Part shown: one piece after another, positions 27,483-36,168 of the stretch
How positions within the stretch are numbered: position 1 is the first letter of the stretch
Layout: each line of letters begins with the position of its first letter
Source of the DNA: Microbulbifer sp. YPW16
Lineage (GTDB): Bacteria; Pseudomonadota; Gammaproteobacteria; Pseudomonadales; Cellvibrionaceae
Assembly: GCF_021290385.1 (NCBI RefSeq)
Contig: NZ_CP089928.1
Span: 3,924,001 to 3,988,000, forward strand
Length of the DNA: 64,000 nt
Reading direction: 5' to 3'
Position numbers and translations under genes: made by a program
Notes under the pieces: generated by a model
The model's database searches: none
What the model was told of the DNA's origin: nothing
What the model saw: only the letters and a program-made list of their open reading frames with translations

Positions 27483-29084
27483 CTAGCTTGAATAGTAGGT
27501 CGCGGCGCCGGGACCGACCGGCAGGCCCAGTGCGAATACCCAGATAAAGAACAGCAGCGACCACCCCACGAAGAAGAAAATCGAGTAGGGGATCATGGTG
27601 GAGATCAGTGTACCGATACCCAGGTCCTTCTTGTAGCGGGTGGCAAACGACACGATCAGGCCGAAATAGCTCATCATCGGGGTGATGATATTGGTGACCG
27701 AGTCGCCGATCCGGTAGGCCGCCTGGATCACTTCCGGGGCATAGCCCAGCAACATCAGCATGGGCACGAAGATTGGTGCGGTGACCGCCCACTGGGCGGA
27801 GGCACTGCCCAGCATCAGGTTCACGAAGCCGCACATCATGATAAAGAACAGGAACAGCAGCGGGCCAGTCAGGCCAATACTTTGCAGGGTGTCGGCGCCC
27901 ACCACGGCGAAGATGGTGCCCAGGTTGGTGACCTTGAAGAAGGCCACAAACTGGGCGGCGAAGAACACCAGGACGATGTACATGCCCATGGTCCCCATGC
28001 TCTTGGACATGGCGTTGATTACGTCACGGTCGTTGCGCATGGTGCCGGTGACGCGGCCGAAGACAAATCCGGGGATCGCAAAGAACACCACGATCAGCGC
28101 CACGATACCCTTCAGGAACGGGGAGCCGGCGACCGCACCGGTCTCAGGATCCCGCAGCACGCCCCACTCCGGCACAATGGACAGCGCGAACAGTGCGCAG
28201 ACTGCCAGAACCGCCAGGCCCGCGTACTTGAGGCCGCGTTTCTCATCGGCGGTGAGCTCGCCCATCTTGTCCTGGGACAGGTCCACAGAGGCCTCGGAAT
28301 CATCGTATTTACCCAGCTTGGGCTCGACGATGGCGATGGTCACCCAGCTGCCCACCAGGGTGATCAGCACGGTGCTGACCATCATGAAGAACCAGTTCAC
28401 TTCCGGGCCCACGGCGTAGGTGGGGTCGATCATATGGGCGGCGGACTCGGTGATACCGGACAGCAGCGGATCCACGGTGCCGATCAGCAGGTTGGCGCTG
28501 TAGCCGCCGGATACACCGGCAAAGGCCGCGGCCAGGCCCGCCAGTGGGTGGCGCCCCAGGGAGTGGAAGATCATTGCCGCCAGCGGGATCAGCACCACAT
28601 AGCCAAGCTCCGAGGCGGTGTTGGAGAGAATGCCGGCGAAGACCACAATCACGGTCACGGTGCGCCTGGAGGCCTGCATCACCAGGCCCCGCACTGCGGC
28701 GCTCAGCAGCCCGGAGTGCTCTGCCACACCCACACCCAGCAGGGCCACCAACACGGTGCCCAGCGGCGCAAAGCCGGTGAAGTTGGTCACCAGGCTGGTC
28801 ACGATCATCCGCAACCCGTCCCCGGACAGCAGGTTGAACACCTCGATAATACCGTCCGGGTCCCGGCCAGCGGCACCCACCGGGCGCGGGTCCGGCACTG
28901 CCAGGCCGAACCAGGACGCGATACCGCTGATAAACACCACGCCCACGGCAAACAGGGCGAACAGGGTGATCGGGTGGGGCAGCAGGTTACCCAGCCACTC
29001 GACGGTATCGAGGAAGCGGGTGAACGCGGTCTTCTTTCCCGTGGCCTGGGAGCTTTCCGCACTGGGGGAAGTGGTTGAGGTCAT
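27483..29084 (-). CDS. AbgT family transporter (second copy)
   Basis: A 533 aa polytopic inner-membrane transporter of the AbgT family with the same conserved blocks as the gene at 11125: NFTGFAPLGTVLVALLGVGVAEHSG, GVSGGYSANLLIGTVDPL, GSASAQWAVTAPIFVPM and DSVTNIITPMMSYFG. It differs throughout, so it is a paralogue, not a recent duplicate. The family imports p-aminobenzoyl-glutamate or exports antimetabolites, depending on the member. A tandem pair of ACCGGTT heptamers lies at 29127-29140, about 43 bp upstream of the start, and could be regulatory. Confidence 0.93.
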   Translation of the reverse strand: MTSTTSPSAESSQATGKKTAFTRFLDTVEWLGNLLPHPITLFALFAVGVVFISGIASWFGLAVPDPRPVGAAGRDPDGIIEVFNLLSGDGLRMIVTSLVTNFTGFAPLGTVLVALLGVGVAEHSGLLSAAVRGLVMQASRRTVTVIVVFAGILSNTASELGYVVLIPLAAMIFHSLGRHPLAGLAAAFAGVSGGYSANLLIGTVDPLLSGITESAAHMIDPTYAVGPEVNWFFMMVSTVLITLVGSWVTIAIVEPKLGKYDDSEASVDLSQDKMGELTADEKRGLKYAGLAVLAVCALFALSIVPEWGVLRDPETGAVAGSPFLKGIVALIVVFFAIPGFVFGRVTGTMRNDRDVINAMSKSMGTMGMYIVLVFFAAQFVAFFKVTNLGTIFAVVGADTLQSIGLTGPLLFLFFIMMCGFVNLMLGSASAQWAVTAPIFVPMLMLLGYAPEVIQAAYRIGDSVTNIITPMMSYFGLIVSFATRYKKDLGIGTLISTMIPYSIFFFVGWSLLFFIWVFALGLPVGPGAATYYSS

Positions 29085-29290
29085 GGCTGTTCTCTGGTTC
29101 TGTAAGAATTCTGTGTTAGTGCCAGCACCGGTTACCGGTTAAAAATTGGTCAAAATTTGTGCTAAAGCCGTCGATGATACACAAAACGGGGTCGCGGCTG
29201 AACGGCCGTGCTGAAATTCGCTGGGGGTGACCGGGATGTCATGCAGCGGAGCGGGCCGGCTGTAATGCCGGGGGCGCTGTGGACGCGGGT

Positions 29291-31768
29291 TTAGTCGGGC
29301 CGTGAGAGCAGTTGCACGGCAATGGGTGACCCAGAGTCCAGGTGAACATCCCGCTGGGGGAAGGCGATCTCGATATCGCGCCCGGCAAAGGCCTCCACGA
29401 TGGTGTGGCGCAGGTCGGTGAGCACGGTGCGGAAATCCGGCTGCGCAGCCAGGTCGAGCCAGAAATAGATGCAGAAATTCAGCGCACTGTCCCCGAAGTC
29501 CTCGAATACCACCACCGGTTCCGGTACCTGCACCACCAGTGGGTGGTCGCGGGCAATGGACTCGAGCAGTTCCTGCACCTCGCGGGTGGGCGAGCCGTAG
29601 GCCACACCGACAGTGATGCTGGTCCGCATACGCTGGTCTGAAAGGGTGATATTGGTGACGGTGTTCTCCAGCAGCATACTGTTGGGGATCAGGATTTCCA
29701 CACCATCGAACCGCCGGACCCGTGTGCAGCGGTCGCCGATCTTGTCCACGATCCCGCGCACTCCCTCGATCTCTATCTGGTCGCCGGCACGGATCGGCTT
29801 TTCCCCCAGCAGGATAAAGCCGCTGATCAGGTTATTGATCAGGTTCTGGGCCCCGAAGCCGATGCCGATGGCGATGGCGCCGCCGAGGAAGGCGAATACG
29901 GTCAGGGGGATCTTTACAGTGATCAGTGCCAGCGCGACTACCACCAGGACCAGCCCGATGCGCAGCAGCCGCTGCAGCAACAGCCGGTTCTGCCATTTGC
30001 CGGCCGAAAAGGGCAGGACGATACGGCTGATCAGCCTGGAGATCTGCGAGGCGAGTAGCAGGCCAATGGCCAGGATCAGTAATGCCTGTATTACCTTGCC
30101 CAGGGTAATCGGGCGCTGCTCGACAACGCGCTCACCGTCCACCACCAGCGTGTCTTCCACCGATGCCAGTTCATAGTCCCAGATGCGTAGGGCTTCCTGT
30201 AGCATCAGGTCCCACCAGCCGCGAATTTCCTCCACAGTGGTGGCGTTGCCGATACGGGTTTCCAGTTCCAGTTGCCAGAGTTGCAGGAAGTCCCGCAGCC
30301 GCCGGGCAGCAACCAGGGTGGTTTCCAGTTGCTGTGTGCGGTCTTCCAGGCTGGCCAGCAGGTCGTGCCGGGCAGGCTCCAGTGCGGACACGGAGAAACG
30401 CGGCTCGAGTGCGAAATCCTCAACTTCGGCCCGCGCCTGTTCTAGGCCGGAGATGCTGTCACCGATCACCTTCCCGAAGGTGGGCAATTCCTGCAACAGG
30501 GTTTTGGCCCGGGCCACCTGCCACTCCTGTTGCAGGCGGTATCGCTCCTCCCAGAGGTCCCGTCGCAGTTGCAGGTAAGTGATCTCCAGGTTGATGTCGT
30601 CGCCGGTGTTCCTGAGTACATTCATCTGCCGCTGGCGCAGCTCCAGTTCCGCTTCCTGTCCGGTCGGCTGCCCCGGGGTGGCGGAACCCGTCCCGTCTCC
30701 GGGCGGACCCGGTTCCGGGTCTTTCACCTGGTCGGTATTACCTGCTTCGCCGGGCTGCGCTGGCGGGTCGGCCCGGTAAGCGGGATCCGGGTGCAGGGAT
30801 TCGATTCTCGCTGCCAGTTCCGCCTGGCGCGGGTCGAGAGCCTGGCGTTTCTCCCGTGCGTCCTGGAGTTGCGCAGCCAGCGTGGCTTTACGCTCCTCGA
30901 ATTCACTTTCGCTGACGCGTGTATCGGCCAGGGCGGTCGCCAGTTTCTGCCGGATAAAGTCAGCCCTGGCCTGCTGGTAGGCGATACGTTCCTGCAGGTG
31001 TTTTTCCGCGGAGCGCAGGTAGGCCACGGTCTCGCCGTCGAATCGCAGTTCAAGTTGCGCCAGTTCATTATCGCGGCGAGCCTGCGCCCGCTTCGGGCCC
31101 GTAGGCGCGGCCTCGAGTGCCTCCATTGCCTGTCGTGCACTCCTCTCCGCGTCGCCATAGGCGTCGAACACGAGGTTTTTCCCGTATTCGATTGATGCCA
31201 GGCGGGTCTCCGCGGTTTGCCTGGCAGCGCGCGCAGCCTTTAACTGGTGAAACAGCTTGTCCGCCAGCGCTGCGGGGTAGGGACCCGGTTCGGGAAAGCC
31301 GGTCCAGTTGGCGATTTCGCGTCGCAGGTCCTCGCGCTCCTGCTGCAGGCTGGTTTCGTCCTCGATGATGCTCAGGTGCCGCCGCGCTGTCTGGACCCTT
31401 CCCGAGAGAAGACCTACCCGGCGCTCCAGTGGCGCGGTGTCCTGTCCTGACCCCTGCAGCGGCTCGAGGGTTTTCCTGGCTTCGCGCAGCTGGTCACTGG
31501 CTGACTGGAGGTTGTCCTCTACCCGGGCTCGCTCGGCCTCAATGTCTTCCAGTGGCGCCTGGGCCTCCGGCAATTGTGGTTCGGTCGCGGGCTCTGAACC
31601 GGGCAGTGAGAACTGCGCGAATGCGGGGGTGGGAAAGCAGGATATGACGATGCAGGGTACGACGATGGAGAGCCAATGCCTGATCAACCCGCCGGACTCT
31701 GCAATGGGATTGGGGGCGGGGAAATGCCGGCGCCAAAAACCGGTTCTCTGTCTGATGCCAATCCTCAT
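29291..31768 (-). CDS. Large mechanosensitive channel with periplasmic coiled coil
   Basis: An 825 aa exported and membrane protein. A signal-peptide-like helix (residues ~33-51, ending PTPAFAQ) leads into a long alpha-helical, Glu/Arg/Gln-rich coiled-coil region to about residue 335. A Pro/Gly-rich linker (PPGDGTGSATPGQPTG) and more helix come next. Two or three transmembrane helices follow, then a C-terminal MscS domain with GGAIAIGIGFGAQNLINNLISGFILL, RAGDQIEIEGVRGIVDKIG and DGVEILIPNSMLLENTV. The layout recalls MscK/YbdG-type or MscM channels but is shorter than MscK. It probably releases solutes under tension. It lies alone on the minus strand between the AbgT and amylase genes. Confidence 0.88.
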   Translation of the reverse strand: MRIGIRQRTGFWRRHFPAPNPIAESGGLIRHWLSIVVPCIVISCFPTPAFAQFSLPGSEPATEPQLPEAQAPLEDIEAERARVEDNLQSASDQLREARKTLEPLQGSGQDTAPLERRVGLLSGRVQTARRHLSIIEDETSLQQEREDLRREIANWTGFPEPGPYPAALADKLFHQLKAARAARQTAETRLASIEYGKNLVFDAYGDAERSARQAMEALEAAPTGPKRAQARRDNELAQLELRFDGETVAYLRSAEKHLQERIAYQQARADFIRQKLATALADTRVSESEFEERKATLAAQLQDAREKRQALDPRQAELAARIESLHPDPAYRADPPAQPGEAGNTDQVKDPEPGPPGDGTGSATPGQPTGQEAELELRQRQMNVLRNTGDDINLEITYLQLRRDLWEERYRLQQEWQVARAKTLLQELPTFGKVIGDSISGLEQARAEVEDFALEPRFSVSALEPARHDLLASLEDRTQQLETTLVAARRLRDFLQLWQLELETRIGNATTVEEIRGWWDLMLQEALRIWDYELASVEDTLVVDGERVVEQRPITLGKVIQALLILAIGLLLASQISRLISRIVLPFSAGKWQNRLLLQRLLRIGLVLVVVALALITVKIPLTVFAFLGGAIAIGIGFGAQNLINNLISGFILLGEKPIRAGDQIEIEGVRGIVDKIGDRCTRVRRFDGVEILIPNSMLLENTVTNITLSDQRMRTSITVGVAYGSPTREVQELLESIARDHPLVVQVPEPVVVFEDFGDSALNFCIYFWLDLAAQPDFRTVLTDLRHTIVEAFAGRDIEIAFPQRDVHLDSGSPIAVQLLSRPD

Positions 31769-31915
31769 CCCGGGGGTTCCAATCGTTGCGGGCCGATTTC
31801 CCAGTCCAGAGCATAGTCAAAGGCGCCTGGTTGTTTACGGGTGGGGGAGCCGCTGTTGATCCCTGCGTCGATATGGGTTGGCCGGGGAAGTGAGGAAAGA
31901 GGGGCACTGTGGGAT

Positions 31916-31940
31916 GGCGGGCCCGGGGGCCCGCCTTTTT
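31916..31940 (+). terminator. Rho-independent terminator facing the plus strand
   Basis: GGCGGGCC and GGCCCGCC pair around a 4-nt loop and are followed by five T on the plus strand, a textbook intrinsic terminator. Both neighbouring genes are on the minus strand, where the T-run is missing, so it would stop plus-strand (antisense) transcription. On the minus strand it lies just past the amylase stop and could still act as a weak stem. Confidence 0.7.
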
Positions 31941-31958
31941 ACTTCCAGCCTGTGAGAG

Positions 31959-33692
31959 TCAGAAGCCGGCCGACTGGCTGGAGTCGGATGTACCGGTATT
32001 GAAGCCATTGTTGGAGCCCGGTTGCCACTCGATTCCGGCGCCGGAATTATTTTCCTCGCGCTTGAGGCATTTCCACTCCACGTCGGTAGAGGCGGGCAAT
32101 TCAATAGTGGCACTCCAGGTGGGATAAGCGGAGGCGTCCAGGACTCGCGCACCGGCCGGGTCCCAGTTGCCCAGTTCATCCTGGTTTCCTACCACGTAGA
32201 CACTCTGGCCCCAGTAGGTGTAGCCGTTGGCGCAGCTGAATGACACATTTACCGGGCCACCGGCACTGCCGCCCGTAGAGCCACCACCGCCGGACTCGCC
32301 ACCGGTGTTGCCACCGCAGTCGGGGCAGGGGACACCCACGCGGGCGCCCACGTGAATCGCAGAGGCGTTGCGGTAGTAAACGTTGAAGTTTGCATTGCCA
32401 TTGCCGTCCACGGAAATAGTGGGGCCACTGCAGGTGCCGGCGTCGTAATCGAATTCGCCCTGGATGATGTCGCAGTAGGTGCCGGCGGGCATACCCGTCT
32501 GGAAGCTGCGGTTCAGGTCACTTCCTTCCATATTGATGGCCACGAAACCGAGCCCGCCGCGACCCCAGGCCAGCTGGTGGTTGCCGTTATCCCAGTAGTT
32601 GGTCACCCCGAAGTAATCGGCGGTATTGTTGCGGAAGGCCACCATATTGGCGATGGCACGATTGCGGTGTTCACACAGCCAGCCGTTGCTGCAGTCACCC
32701 GCGGCCGAGGCGGGAGGGCCCTGGTCATGGTCGCTCCAGTCGTAACTGGACATGACCTTCGGGTAACCATAGGGCCAGCCCAGCAGGAATACATGCGCCA
32801 TATTATTGGCGTTGTTGCCGTCCTTGTGGGTGATCGTGTTATCGGTATTCTGCCGCTGGTTATCGTGGTTGGCCACGAAGGTGATGGCATCATCAGTGGG
32901 CAACCAGCCCTGCCAGTTGCCGATATTGCTGATTTCCTTCAGTGGCCCGCGCAGCTTGAAGTAATAGCCCATGGTATTGGTGAAGTTGAACTCCGTTACA
33001 TCACCAACCCAGGTATAGTCACCGGCCTGTACCGGCTCGCCGGCCGCGCCGATCACTTCCTGGTAGATGTACGGGTCGCCATTGAGGCGTTGCACAATCG
33101 CATTGATATCCGCCGCAGGCATATGCTTTGCTGCGTCGATACGGAAACCTGCCACGCCCATCGAGATCAGGTCATTGAGGTAATCGGCAATTTTACCCTG
33201 GACGTAGGCGGATTCGGTCTTCAGGTCGTTCAGGCCCACCAGGTCACAATTCTGTATCGACCACTTGTTCGAATAGTCGATGTCGTCGGTGCAATTATGG
33301 AAATTATTGGGACCGTAGGGGACTTCGGGAAAGTTCCGGTCCCAGGCCGCCATATGGTTGATTACGGCATCGACATAGATGTCCACGCCAGCCGCGTTGC
33401 AACGGCTGACCATGTCGGCGAATTGCTGGCGGCTGCCGGAGCGACCCTCGATCGCGTAGCTTACCGGCTGGTAGCGGGTCCACCACTGGCTGCCGTTGAT
33501 GGATTTCTGCGGCGGTGAAACCTGGACGGCTGAGAACCCCTTGGGGCCGAGGAAGTTTTCACATTCGGCAGCCACCTGGTCCCATTGCCATTCGAACAGG
33601 TGCACAAATGCTGTGCGGGGTACGGCGTGTGCTGTTGTGCTTGCCGTAGTGAGGGCCAGTGAAAGGAACATCATCGCACTGAAGTATCTCAT
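31959..33692 (-). CDS. Secreted alpha-amylase, GH13 with CBM20 starch-binding domain
   Basis: This enzyme hydrolyses internal alpha-1,4 links in starch outside the cell. The 577 aa protein has a signal peptide (residues 1-23) and a GH13 barrel opening with FVHLFEWQWDQVAAECE, the style of the Streptomyces/animal-type subfamilies. The catalytic residues are Asp186 (GFRIDAAKH), Glu212 (YQEVIG) and Asp277 (ANHDNQR). Arg184 and Asn275 occupy positions that bind chloride in chloride-activated amylases. A Gly/Ser linker (near 460-478) leads to a CBM20 module (VYVVGNQDELGNWDP, then WSATIELP). The ATG at 33692 has a GAGG site. A TATAAT box is 24 bp upstream. Length and order are normal. Confidence 0.95.
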   Translation of the reverse strand: MRYFSAMMFLSLALTTASTTAHAVPRTAFVHLFEWQWDQVAAECENFLGPKGFSAVQVSPPQKSINGSQWWTRYQPVSYAIEGRSGSRQQFADMVSRCNAAGVDIYVDAVINHMAAWDRNFPEVPYGPNNFHNCTDDIDYSNKWSIQNCDLVGLNDLKTESAYVQGKIADYLNDLISMGVAGFRIDAAKHMPAADINAIVQRLNGDPYIYQEVIGAAGEPVQAGDYTWVGDVTEFNFTNTMGYYFKLRGPLKEISNIGNWQGWLPTDDAITFVANHDNQRQNTDNTITHKDGNNANNMAHVFLLGWPYGYPKVMSSYDWSDHDQGPPASAAGDCSNGWLCEHRNRAIANMVAFRNNTADYFGVTNYWDNGNHQLAWGRGGLGFVAINMEGSDLNRSFQTGMPAGTYCDIIQGEFDYDAGTCSGPTISVDGNGNANFNVYYRNASAIHVGARVGVPCPDCGGNTGGESGGGGSTGGSAGGPVNVSFSCANGYTYWGQSVYVVGNQDELGNWDPAGARVLDASAYPTWSATIELPASTDVEWKCLKREENNSGAGIEWQPGSNNGFNTGTSDSSQSAGF

Positions 33693-33715
33693 CGGAGTAC
33701 CTCGATTGGTTGGTT

Positions 33716-33721
33716 ATTATA
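33716..33721 (-). promoter_or_regulatory. Candidate -10 box for the amylase gene
   Basis: On the minus strand TATAAT occurs 24 bp upstream of the amylase ATG. No good -35 hexamer is seen 17 bp further upstream, which would fit an activator-dependent promoter. The leader would be short, about 15-20 nt. Confidence 0.3.
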
Positions 33722-33832
33722 ATGACTGTTTGCTTTTATCCGGGGAGGTCTCCTGCAGCAACCGGCTGAAGCCCCTGGGCTAAATCACACGGATACTGCG
33801 CTGCAGGTTTTCTCTTGCTACTGGTCCCCGGT

Positions 33833-33976
33833 GCTTGCTCCCGGAGCTTACCGGGTGAATACACAATCAAGGTTATGGCGGTGTCCCGAAACAGTGCATC
33901 AACCCTGTCGGGGGCGTAGTGCCGGGATGAGAATAAAACCATGCCACAGGGTTCATTTATGGAACCGGGAGCAAGC
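33833..33976. repeat. 12-bp inverted repeat pair bounding a 144-bp segment
   Basis: GCTTGCTCCCGG at 33833-33844 is matched exactly by its reverse complement at 33965-33976, with 120 bp between. A perfect 12-bp match within a gap this short is unlikely by chance. The segment has no recognisable gene. It could be a miniature inverted-repeat element or a long-range regulatory fold. Confidence 0.4.
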
Positions 33977-34153
33977 GTGTACTGCATGGGGGTTGGCCGA
34001 TAGGTGGAGGGCATCTTCGAAGATTATTGATTTCGACCCGTCTTTCTACTGCTCAATAGGGAACGGGCGCGGGTTGTTGGCAAAAGAAATTTGACGAAGG
34101 GCGGGAGTCAATCGACAGTCATCACAGCGCCGGCAAGTTAACGGACCCTGATC

Positions 34154-35314
34154 TCACCTGGAGAAATTTCCGTGGTGCCCGGCACTGTGGTCGGCCTGGG
34201 CGATGATTTCCTCCGGGTCCCCGCCTTCGGCCAGGTCCCGGGCGGCTCCCTTGATGACCAGGGCCGAAGCAGTTGCCATGGCCACGCGCTTGCCATCGGC
34301 TGTATCAATATTGCAGGTAACCACCCGCAATTGCCGGCCGTAATGCCGGACCTGGGCAATACAGGTCAGGTCGCCACTGTTGATTTTTGCCGGCCGCGTG
34401 AAGCGGATATGCATATCCAGGGTGGCGAACAGGTCGCCGGCCGGCAGCGTGGAATAGATCGCGGCACCCATGGTGAAGTCTGCAGCCCAGGCCAGCATCC
34501 CGCCATATATCGCGAGGCTGCCATTGGAGAACCACTCCGAGGTGGGCAGTGTGCCGTGGAAGCAGCCTTCCTCCACTTCCCGGGGGCGGTAGCCGGTGAG
34601 TTGCCAGATTGGCTGTGTGCGGCCCTCGGCGATGGTCGCCTGCTGCAGTTCCAGTGGCTTGAGCTCGGCAAATTCCTTGAGGTCACATAGCTCTGCATCC
34701 GGTGGATCACGGCGATAGGGGTCGGGCGTATCGTCTGGCCCCAGGTCCGGCTCGGGCAGATCCTCGTCCGGGTCCACACTCAAATCGGTGATCATGCAGC
34801 GACTGCTGCCAAACGCCAGCAGGCGCCCGTCCTGGTCCGTGATCTCGACCATCGACAGCCCCACCTGCCGGCCGGAATGCACCGTTTCTGCGCGACCAAC
34901 CAGATTCCTGGTGGCATTGGTAATCGGGCGCACAAAACTGATGGTCAGTTCCGAGGTGGAGAGTACCTTGCCGGCGGGGAGCGTGGTCCAGATGGCCGAG
35001 GCGAGGGGCGCGTCAGCCAGCAGTGCGCAGATGCCTCCCCAGTAGATGCCGCTGCCGTCCGCCAGCCAGGTGGTTACTGGCATGGAGAAAGTCGCCTTTC
35101 CCAGGGTGACCTCGGTGGGCTTCATTCCGGTCAGGCGCCAGATGGGCGGGCCCGGCAGTTCTCCCCGGACAAAACGGCGGAAGGTTTGCAGGCCCGATTG
35201 CTGCAGTGCGCGCAGGTCCCCAATAGCGCCGCGACGGGGCTCGTCGGGAACCGCCTGCCAGCCTGTCTCCGGCGATTCGCGGCCCTGTTGGTCCTGCGAG
35301 CGTGCCTTGCCCAT
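34154..35314 (-). CDS. Tandem hotdog-domain thioesterase-like protein (PaaI family)
   Basis: A 386 aa protein made of two PaaI/4HBT-like hotdog domains. In each, a central helix and strand pattern recurs: GIYWGGICALLADAPLASAIWTTLPAGKVLSTSELTISFVRPI in the first and LAIYGGMLAWAADFTMGAAIYSTLPAGDLFATLDMHIRFTRPA in the second. Such proteins hydrolyse acyl-CoA thioesters. The linker between the domains is acidic (DPDEDLPEPDLGPDDTPDP). The ATG at 35314 is chosen; an upstream in-frame TTG at 35368 would overlap the zinc-ribbon gene. The aspartates typical of PaaI active sites (LADAP, AADFT) are present in both halves. Confidence 0.82.
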   Translation of the reverse strand: MGKARSQDQQGRESPETGWQAVPDEPRRGAIGDLRALQQSGLQTFRRFVRGELPGPPIWRLTGMKPTEVTLGKATFSMPVTTWLADGSGIYWGGICALLADAPLASAIWTTLPAGKVLSTSELTISFVRPITNATRNLVGRAETVHSGRQVGLSMVEITDQDGRLLAFGSSRCMITDLSVDPDEDLPEPDLGPDDTPDPYRRDPPDAELCDLKEFAELKPLELQQATIAEGRTQPIWQLTGYRPREVEEGCFHGTLPTSEWFSNGSLAIYGGMLAWAADFTMGAAIYSTLPAGDLFATLDMHIRFTRPAKINSGDLTCIAQVRHYGRQLRVVTCNIDTADGKRVAMATASALVIKGAARDLAEGGDPEEIIAQADHSAGHHGNFSR

Positions 35315-35357
35315 CGTTACCGGGGTGCGGCGCGGGCGCCCAACACCTGTCCGATAC

Positions 35358-35576
35358 TCAGAAGTCAAATAGCTCGGTGATCAGGTTGCGCTTCTGCTTG
35401 TGGGGCTCCTGCGGGTGACCCGCATCGCTGAGCCCGGCGGCATGGGACTTCTCGATGATCTTTTCGAGCTCGCCGTGATCGAGCCAGATTCCCCTGCAAT
35501 TGGGACAGTAATCGATCTGCACGCCATTGCGATCCATGGCCATCAATCCGGACTCTTTACAGGATGGGCAGTTCAT
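35358..35576 (-). CDS. Zinc-ribbon protein, zf-TFIIB type
   Basis: A 72 aa protein with two CxxC pairs (Cys3/Cys6 and Cys24/Cys27) and the family signature CRGIWLDHGELEKI at residues 27-40, which defines the bacterial zf-TFIIB group. It would bind one zinc ion. The tail is basic and ends NLITELFDF, also common in this family. The function is unknown. It lies just upstream of the hotdog gene, the stop being 44 bp before the hotdog ATG. Confidence 0.92.
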   Translation of the reverse strand: MNCPSCKESGLMAMDRNGVQIDYCPNCRGIWLDHGELEKIIEKSHAAGLSDAGHPQEPHKQKRNLITELFDF

Positions 35577-35758
35577 CTATTTCCTCCAGTATTTCTGGCG
35601 GCGTGACCCGAAACACGGCCACGCCCGTTCGGGGCCGCCGAAAACGGTGGTCTTCTTATATGAGCCTATACCAATCCGCGCGGGCCGGGGGCACTGACCG
35701 ACAGTCGCCACAATTTGCGGGGAATCCGGGTTGATAATGTGGATTTAGCTGCCGTGAT

Positions 35759-36136
35759 TCAGGCCTGCCAGTGATTCCTGGCGCGATTCCAGTGGTAGAG
35801 GAGCCGGGCAAAGCCGTTGTAGGAGAGGCCCAGTAACGGCCGGAGTAGGGGGAGGCTCGCTAGCCGGGCCTTCCACACCTCCCCGGGGGCGTTGCGCCAG
35901 ATGGCGATAAACGCACCCAGCCCCACCTGCAGGTCGCCGTTTTCATCAATGACGTGCAACCGTTCGCGGACAAACTCCAGGTCGGCGCCAAGGTCCCTGA
36001 CCCGGTCGTGGTCCAGGTGGACATCCTCCCAGTCCACCGGGCAGCCGGCCATGCGCCGCTTCTGGTGCCCGATGCCGGCACGGCAAACGGGGCAGGCGGA
36101 GTTGTAATAGACCCTGATGGTCGGCTTGTCTCTCAT
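35759..36136 (-). CDS. DCC family thiol-disulfide oxidoreductase-like protein (DUF393)
   Basis: A 125 aa thioredoxin-fold-like protein of the DCC/DUF393 family. The hallmark YYNSACPVCRAGI motif gives a CxxC pair at Cys15 and Cys18. It is followed by WEDVHLDHDRV and the conserved HVIDENGDLQVGLGAFIAIWR. The C-terminal segment GLSYNGFARLLYHWNRARN is also typical. No signal peptide is present. The family is annotated as a putative redox enzyme but with little biochemical proof. It is followed by the maltose acetyltransferase gene on the same strand. Confidence 0.9.
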   Translation of the reverse strand: MRDKPTIRVYYNSACPVCRAGIGHQKRRMAGCPVDWEDVHLDHDRVRDLGADLEFVRERLHVIDENGDLQVGLGAFIAIWRNAPGEVWKARLASLPLLRPLLGLSYNGFARLLYHWNRARNHWQA

Positions 36137-36168
36137 ACCCTGTTGCTCCGGCCTTTCACTGTCATTAT

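Larger units (their letters stand above)
33693..34153. other. 461-bp intergenic region upstream of the amylase gene
   Basis: The gap between the amylase start and the 3' end of the hotdog-protein gene, both minus strand. It contains the amylase promoter region and a 12-bp inverted repeat 120 bp apart (listed separately). Short open frames exist on both strands but lack clear ribosome-binding sites or family likeness. I see no transposase or RNA gene. Confidence 0.5.

Noticed and set aside
27882..29078. 398-codon plus-strand frame across the second AbgT gene
   Set aside because: His/Gly/Gln-rich shadow of the AbgT frame, no domain or SD.
32352..33518. 388-codon plus-strand frame across the amylase gene
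   Set aside because: Shadow of the catalytic domain, no recognisable protein.
33736..34014. 92-codon minus-strand frame upstream of the amylase
   Set aside because: No SD, no family likeness, and it spans the inverted-repeat segment.
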